Made by a program: the position numbers and the translations under genes
Part shown: in pieces, positions 5,239 through 8,249 of the stretch
How the letters are laid out: every line of letters starts with the position of its first letter
How positions within the stretch are numbered: position 1 is the stretch's first letter
From: Candidatus Aenigmatarchaeota archaeon
GTDB lineage: Archaea; Aenigmatarchaeota; Aenigmatarchaeia; QMZP01
NCBI GenBank assembly: GCA_030672885.1
Contig: DAOVFN010000023.1
Span: 1 to 8,249 of the forward strand
Direction of reading: 5' to 3'
DNA length: 8,249 nt
Notes under the pieces: model-generated
The model's input: only the letters and a program-made list of their open reading frames with translations
Told to the model about the DNA's origin: nothing
Databases searched by the model: none

Positions 5239-6898
5239 TTTCTTCACCTTCTTCCTTTATGTCATGCTCAGGCGGAGGACTCTCCTCTTCTGGGGTCTCT
5301 GGCTCCCCGCCATTAATCGCCTTCACTATCTCGCCCCATTTCTCCTCGACGAGCTTTATTATCATCTCCTCTATGGGCTTCCTCTTCTCGCCTGTCAGCT
5401 CCTCAAGGGCCGCGGCTGTCTCGCCCGCATACCTCTCGAATATCTCCTTCTTCTCCTTGATTGCCTGGGCCCTCCTCATGCCTGAGAGGTAGCTTGCAAG
5501 CTTCCTGGCGCAGTCCTGGAGCGCAAGCTTTATCTCCTTGATTATCACAGGGTAGTTTGCTATGGCCTCCTTGGACTCCGATGTGAACGGGACCCATACA
5601 GAGGCAAAGTGCACGAATACCACGACAGGGCCATCAGGCATCTTGTCTCCTGCGAGGCCGTAGCGCTTCCAGTCCACCTGGCCCACGGCCTTTGTTATGG
5701 CGCAGTCCCCTGACTGGTAGAGGAGAGGAACGCGGTTCGCGAACCTCATGAGGGTCGGGTCTGTTATGGAGCCCCCGTAGGCAATGCCTACCTCGACTTC
5801 AAAGGGCCAGCCCCTGTAGACTTCGGGTGGCCTGGTGAGTGTTGCTGCGAACTCCGGATTAAGCTCTTTTTTCAGCCCTACCTGCACTGCATCGGCACCG
5901 AGCGGGGAGAGGCAGTCGGTGGGTGGCCTGGTGAGCTTGACCTCCTTGATTGCGTCCACGAGAGCAACCCTCATGTTGTGTTTAACCTTCTTGGGGGATA
6001 TATTGAAGTCAGGCTCCTCCTTGCCTGTCTGGAGGTTCTCTCTTGTTATGCCGGCATTCTTTATGATATCCATGGCCGAAAGCCTTCCCACCCTGGTGAA
6101 CTCTGAGGTAAGAAATGTCTGAAGCGTCCTGGCCTTGGTCTCGTGAAGCATCCTCGTGAGGATCCCCACCTCGATGCCGTACAGGTGAGGCTTTATCTCC
6201 CTGGGTTCCGCAGGGAGTTTCTCGACACCCCTGGCGAATTCCACCCTCCCATTCGGGGTGTCAAAGACTATGTTCGCATAGGGATTGGATATCGCGACCT
6301 CCTTTATGTACTGCATTACAGACTGCTTGTGCTCCCTGTAGAGGCCCTCGGCAATAAATGTTATCTGGACCCCGTGCCACTTGTTGTCATGGTCCTCAGT
6401 GACCTTCTCTCTGACAACCTTGGGCTGATTGACCTTTACGTCTATCTTGAGCTCGTACTTGTGGGTCTTGCCGTTTCCTGTGGAGGATATTATCTTGGTG
6501 GATTCCCCTGTGGTCAGCTGCGCATAGAGCACGGCACCAGACACGCCAATGCCCTGCTGACCGCGTGACTGCTTGAGCCTATGAAACTTGCTGCCATAGA
6601 GCAGGCTCCCGAATATCCTGGGTATCTGCTTCTTGACTATGCCCGGGCCGTTGTCCTTGATTACTACTTTGTACTTTTCCTTTTTGATTTCCTCTACCTT
6701 GATATAGATGTCCGGGAGTATGCGGGCTTCCTCTGTCGCATCCAGGGCATTATCCACACCCTCCCTGACTATGGTCAGGAGTGCCTTTATCTTGTTGTCA
6801 TATCCAAGAAGGTGCCGGTTCTTCTCAAAGAACTCGGATATGCTTATTTCCCTGTGCTGGTCTGCCATGGATTCGGCAGTTCTTCTCTCGCCTGTCAT
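5186..6898 (-). CDS. top6B: DNA topoisomerase VI subunit B (GHKL ATPase)
   Basis: 570 residues from ATG 6898. This subunit binds ATP, clamps the transported DNA segment and signals to subunit A. GHKL motifs: REGVDNALDA with N50, KDNGPGI (81-87) and SRGQQGIGVSGA (111-122). An H2TH-like region spans about 225-300 (TSEFTRVGRLSAMDIIKNAGI at about 264-284). The transducer domain carries VDWKRYGL with the probable switch Lys K411. Helices about 470-530 lead to a 40-residue tail rich in Glu, Gly and Pro (about 531-570) that looks disordered. Start choice: the frame opens further to a TTG at 6913 and GTG at 6910, but ATG 6898 is preferred because GGTGA (6907-6911) lies eight bases upstream; the ATG at 6868 (MADQHREISISEFFEKN) would also give a family-like N-terminus. 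The tail's coding DNA overlaps the start of top6A. Confidence 0.95.
   Translation of the reverse strand: MTGERRTAESMADQHREISISEFFEKNRHLLGYDNKIKALLTIVREGVDNALDATEEARILPDIYIKVEEIKKEKYKVVIKDNGPGIVKKQIPRIFGSLLYGSKFHRLKQSRGQQGIGVSGAVLYAQLTTGESTKIISSTGNGKTHKYELKIDVKVNQPKVVREKVTEDHDNKWHGVQITFIAEGLYREHKQSVMQYIKEVAISNPYANIVFDTPNGRVEFARGVEKLPAEPREIKPHLYGIEVGILTRMLHETKARTLQTFLTSEFTRVGRLSAMDIIKNAGITRENLQTGKEEPDFNISPKKVKHNMRVALVDAIKEVKLTRPPTDCLSPLGADAVQVGLKKELNPEFAATLTRPPEVYRGWPFEVEVGIAYGGSITDPTLMRFANRVPLLYQSGDCAITKAVGQVDWKRYGLAGDKMPDGPVVVFVHFASVWVPFTSESKEAIANYPVIIKEIKLALQDCARKLASYLSGMRRAQAIKEKKEIFERYAGETAAALEELTGEKRKPIEEMIIKLVEEKWGEIVKAINGGEPETPEEESPPPEHDIKEEGEENGESREGDAGEHKEAGE
5244..5249 (-). promoter_or_regulatory. 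Shine-Dalgarno motif of top6A inside the top6B coding region
   Basis: AGGTGA on the minus strand, five bases before ATG 5238. GGTGA matches the archaeal anti-Shine-Dalgarno (CACCUCC region of 16S rRNA). It selects ATG 5238 over the GTG at 5247 and suits internal initiation in a polycistronic mRNA. Confidence 0.65.
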
Positions 6899-6906
6899 TT
6901 CCCAAT

Positions 6907-6911
6907 TCACC
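6907..6911 (-). promoter_or_regulatory. Shine-Dalgarno motif of top6B
   Basis: GGTGA on the minus strand, eight bases before ATG 6898. It decides the start over the upstream TTG/GTG codons it overlaps and implies that the top6B mRNA has a leader, unlike the apparently leaderless neighbours. Confidence 0.55.
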
Positions 6912-6953
6912 AATTCTTAGAAGAGGGACCAGAAGTCCTCAAAACTGATCTTA

Positions 6954-7076
6954 TCAAAAACATGTTGCACATGGCTAAGACCGATGTGGTTTAGCCAGTG
7001 GATAACGTCGCATGTTTTTGAAGTATGCCTCCCCAACAATCTTCTGGGTTTGCTATAGAGCTGCATAAGGCATACT
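6954..7076. other. Cluster of perfect inverted repeats, candidate structured RNA or top6 leader
   Basis: Between ksgA and top6B three perfect inverted repeats fit together. Stem 1 pairs TCAAAAACATG (6954-6964) with CATGTTTTTGA (7011-7021), 11 bases. Nested in it, stem 2 pairs TGGCTAA (6972-6978) with TTAGCCA (6991-6997), 7 bases. Directly abutting stem 1, stem 3 pairs AGTATGCCT (7022-7030) with AGGCATACT (7068-7076), 9 bases around a 37-base loop. No open frame accounts for them. On the minus strand a TATA-like CTATTATATCA lies at about 7076-7086, so the region could be the leader of the top6 mRNA, though stem 3 might then lie partly upstream of the transcript start. Possible extra G-U pairs at the edges of stems 1 and 2 work better on the plus strand, so the strand is open. 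Confidence 0.45.
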
Positions 7077-7098
7077 GATATAATAGCAGCCAGGTTTA

Positions 7099-7935
7099 TT
7101 AATCTTTACTTAACCTTGCTGCCCCCTTTACGATGGCCCTGACATCATCAAGAGTTAACTCAGAGACCCTCTTTTCTAGCAGACTATCTAGATTCAGGTT
7201 TTTTATTGTTATTCTGGCCTGGTTCTTTGTGTAACCCCTGGCTGAGCACAGCGCCTCCCTGAGGGCGTTCTTGGCTACCATTCCCGGCCTGAGCAGGAGC
7301 TGGCAGAGGACTGAGTTTCTGGGCTTGCTCACGAACTTCAGTGCAACAGATTTTGTCCCCGGCACGGGCCTGAATGCATCCCTCTGGAAGTCCAGGCATG
7401 ACTGCACGATAAAGAACCTCTGGAAGAGAAAGGATAGTCTTGAATACTCCCTCTCCCACGGCGCGGCTATCAGGCGGTGGGCAAAGGTCTTGGGAAGGGT
7501 CATGACAGCCAGCTCGAACTCGTGGAACACCAGTCTCTGGATAAGGGGTTCGGATATTGCATATGGTATGTTCGATACTACCTTGTCGAACCTGATTCCG
7601 GGGGAGTCGAGAATCTTGAGGGCGTTCCCCATTACAACATTCACATTGGAGAATCTTCTGAGGTTCCTCTTGAGCTCGGCCTCAAGGTTCATGTCATTTT
7701 CCACTGCAATGACCCTGGACCCGGATTTGGCTATCTCCCTGGTGAGGTTGCCCGTGCCTGCGCCAATCTCCAGGACCGTATCGGTCTTCTTTAGGCATGC
7801 CTGGGAGACTATCCACTTGATTGCCCTGGTGTCCACCATGAAGGCCTGGTCCCTTCTCAGGTCAGGCCCTGGTCTGCCCTTGCCTGTGCCCACTTGCTTG
7901 TCTTGAAGGGTGCCTCGCGATGGCTTTCCTGGCAT
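7099..7935 (-). CDS. ksgA: 16S rRNA adenine-N6,N6-dimethyltransferase (KsgA/Dim1)
   Basis: 278 residues. It dimethylates two adjacent adenines in the 3'-terminal hairpin of small-subunit rRNA using SAM, a late quality step in 30S assembly. Motif I is VLEIGAGTGNLT (54-65), followed by VIAVENDMNLE with the SAM ribose-binding acidic residue E79, then NALKILD (104-110) and motif IV SNIPYAIS (121-128), the NxPY signature of adenine-N6 methylases. Residues 27-35 (RRDQAFMVD) match the N-terminal GQxFLxD element with Asp for Gly. The C-terminal helical domain includes FRPVPGTKSVALKF (188-201). The frame stays open far upstream over the divergent GTPase gene, but ATG 7935 is the only start that gives a normal KsgA N-terminus, and a TATA-like box lies about 27 bases before it. 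The ATG of the neighbouring drg lies 40 bases away on the other strand. Confidence 0.93.
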   Translation of the reverse strand: MPGKPSRGTLQDKQVGTGKGRPGPDLRRDQAFMVDTRAIKWIVSQACLKKTDTVLEIGAGTGNLTREIAKSGSRVIAVENDMNLEAELKRNLRRFSNVNVVMGNALKILDSPGIRFDKVVSNIPYAISEPLIQRLVFHEFELAVMTLPKTFAHRLIAAPWEREYSRLSFLFQRFFIVQSCLDFQRDAFRPVPGTKSVALKFVSKPRNSVLCQLLLRPGMVAKNALREALCSARGYTKNQARITIKNLNLDSLLEKRVSELTLDDVRAIVKGAARLSKD

Positions 7936-7946
7936 GGTTATAATTG

Positions 7947-7956
7947 CTTTTAAATC
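7947..7956 (+). promoter_or_regulatory. TATA-like box for the DRG GTPase gene
   Basis: CTTTTAAATC is centred about 25 bases before the ATG at 7976, predicting a leaderless transcript. A second AT-rich stretch (TTATAATT, 7938-7945) lies further upstream and is less well placed. Confidence 0.55.
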
Positions 7957-7957
7957 C

Positions 7958-7967
7958 TTAATAATTA
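7958..7967 (-). promoter_or_regulatory. TATA-like box for ksgA
   Basis: On the minus strand TAATTATTAA is centred about 27 bases before the ATG at 7935. It lies immediately beside the oppositely facing box of the GTPase gene, so both promoters occupy the same 40 bases. Confidence 0.55.
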
Positions 7968-7975
7968 CTGGTAGC

Positions 7976-8249
7976 ATGGCTGTAAAGGATTCTGGCAGGG
8001 ACGAGAAGGACACAGACAGCATCTCCAGGCAGATAATGGAGATAGAGGAAGAGCTGGCCAGGACAAAATATAACAAGGCCACACAAGGCCATATAGGCAG
8101 GCAGAAAGCCAAGCTGGCCAGGTTGAATGAGGAGCGCCAGCAGGCCGGCAGGAGGGGCGCTGGCCTTGGGTATGGCATAAGGAAGGAGGGTGATGCAACG
8201 GTAGTCATTGTCGGCTTTCCCTCAGTGGGCAAGTCAACCCTGCTCAACA
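7976..8249 (+). CDS. drg: DRG/Rbg-family GTPase, N-terminal 91 residues, cut by window edge
   Basis: The frame runs from ATG 7976 to the right edge. Residues 22-53 (EIEEELARTKYNKATQGHIGRQKAKLARLNEE) match the N-terminal helical hairpin of developmentally regulated GTP-binding proteins, whose archaeal members commonly read EIEEELARTxxNKAT..HIG.LKAKLAKL. A Gly/Arg-rich turn (59-71) leads into the G1 P-loop VGFPSVGKSTLLN at 79-91, with the family's FPSVGKST form. Switch regions, the inserted S5D2L-like domain and the C-terminal TGS domain would lie beyond the window. DRG proteins belong to the Obg class of translation-associated GTPases and bind ribosomes in eukaryotes; the archaeal role is less defined. 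Divergent pairing with ksgA puts two ribosome-related genes on one promoter region. Obg itself is unlikely because its N-terminal glycine-rich domain is absent. Confidence 0.93.
   Translation, partial: MAVKDSGRDEKDTDSISRQIMEIEEELARTKYNKATQGHIGRQKAKLARLNEERQQAGRRGAGLGYGIRKEGDATVVIVGFPSVGKSTLLN

Noticed and set aside
4258..5485. Several plus-strand open frames across the topoisomerase VI genes, and similar ones at 5835-6994
   Set aside because: All are shadows of top6A and top6B in other frames, caused by the codon bias of those genes; their products have no domain character.
6914..7098. tRNA or box C/D or H/ACA guide RNA in the ksgA-top6B spacer
   Set aside because: I found no T-loop GGTTCRA motif or cloverleaf, no properly spaced C and D boxes, and no ACA box after a hairpin.
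7936..8247. Long N-terminal extension of ksgA reaching to 8247 on the minus strand
   Set aside because: It runs antisense through the start of the DRG GTPase, has no similarity to KsgA, and a normal KsgA N-terminus begins at ATG 7935 with a well-spaced TATA box.
1..8249. CRISPR array, rRNA or replication origin
   Set aside because: No regularly spaced repeats, no rRNA-like sequence, and no clustered origin-type repeats were seen on either strand.

Overview
The window is archaeal. It carries both subunits of DNA topoisomerase VI, an archaeal-type topoisomerase IA, a KsgA/Dim1 rRNA dimethylase and a DRG-type GTPase. TATA-like boxes sit about 25-30 bases ahead of several start codons with no room for a leader, which is the usual archaeal leaderless arrangement. 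Heavy use of AGG/AGA for Arg and ATA for Ile fits an archaeon. I cannot place it below domain level; a small-genome or metagenomic lineage is possible but not shown.

Layout, left to right. Bases 1-692 (-) hold the first 230 codons of topA, which runs off the left edge. Bases 796-2124 (-) encode an eight-bladed PQQ-like beta-propeller with no signal peptide. Bases 2125-2652 contain no intact gene but do contain a decayed TnpB 3' end with a well-formed omega-RNA-like hairpin. A second, shorter TnpB/omega-RNA-like tail lies at 734-795, so the propeller gene is bracketed by two same-strand IS200/IS605-type relics. Bases 2653-3455 (+) form a two-gene unit: a 53-residue four-cysteine protein and an SGNH/GDSL hydrolase. 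Bases 3619-4053 (-) encode an unrecognised helical protein that converges on the hydrolase. Bases 4144-6898 (-) are the top6B-top6A operon with overlapping reading frames. Bases 6914-7098 hold a cluster of perfect inverted repeats that could be a structured leader or small RNA. Bases 7099-7935 (-) are ksgA, and 7976-8249 (+) is the start of a DRG GTPase, transcribed divergently from ksgA across 40 bases.

Most of the window is informational housekeeping: DNA topology (topA, top6A, top6B) and ribosome biogenesis or translation (ksgA, drg). The propeller, hydrolase, small Cys protein and helical protein look accessory. Several genes appear leaderless, while the top6 genes carry GGTGA-type Shine-Dalgarno motifs, so they are probably translated from leadered or internal positions.

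The least ordinary content is the pair of TnpB/omega-RNA relics around the propeller gene and the inverted-repeat cluster upstream of top6B.
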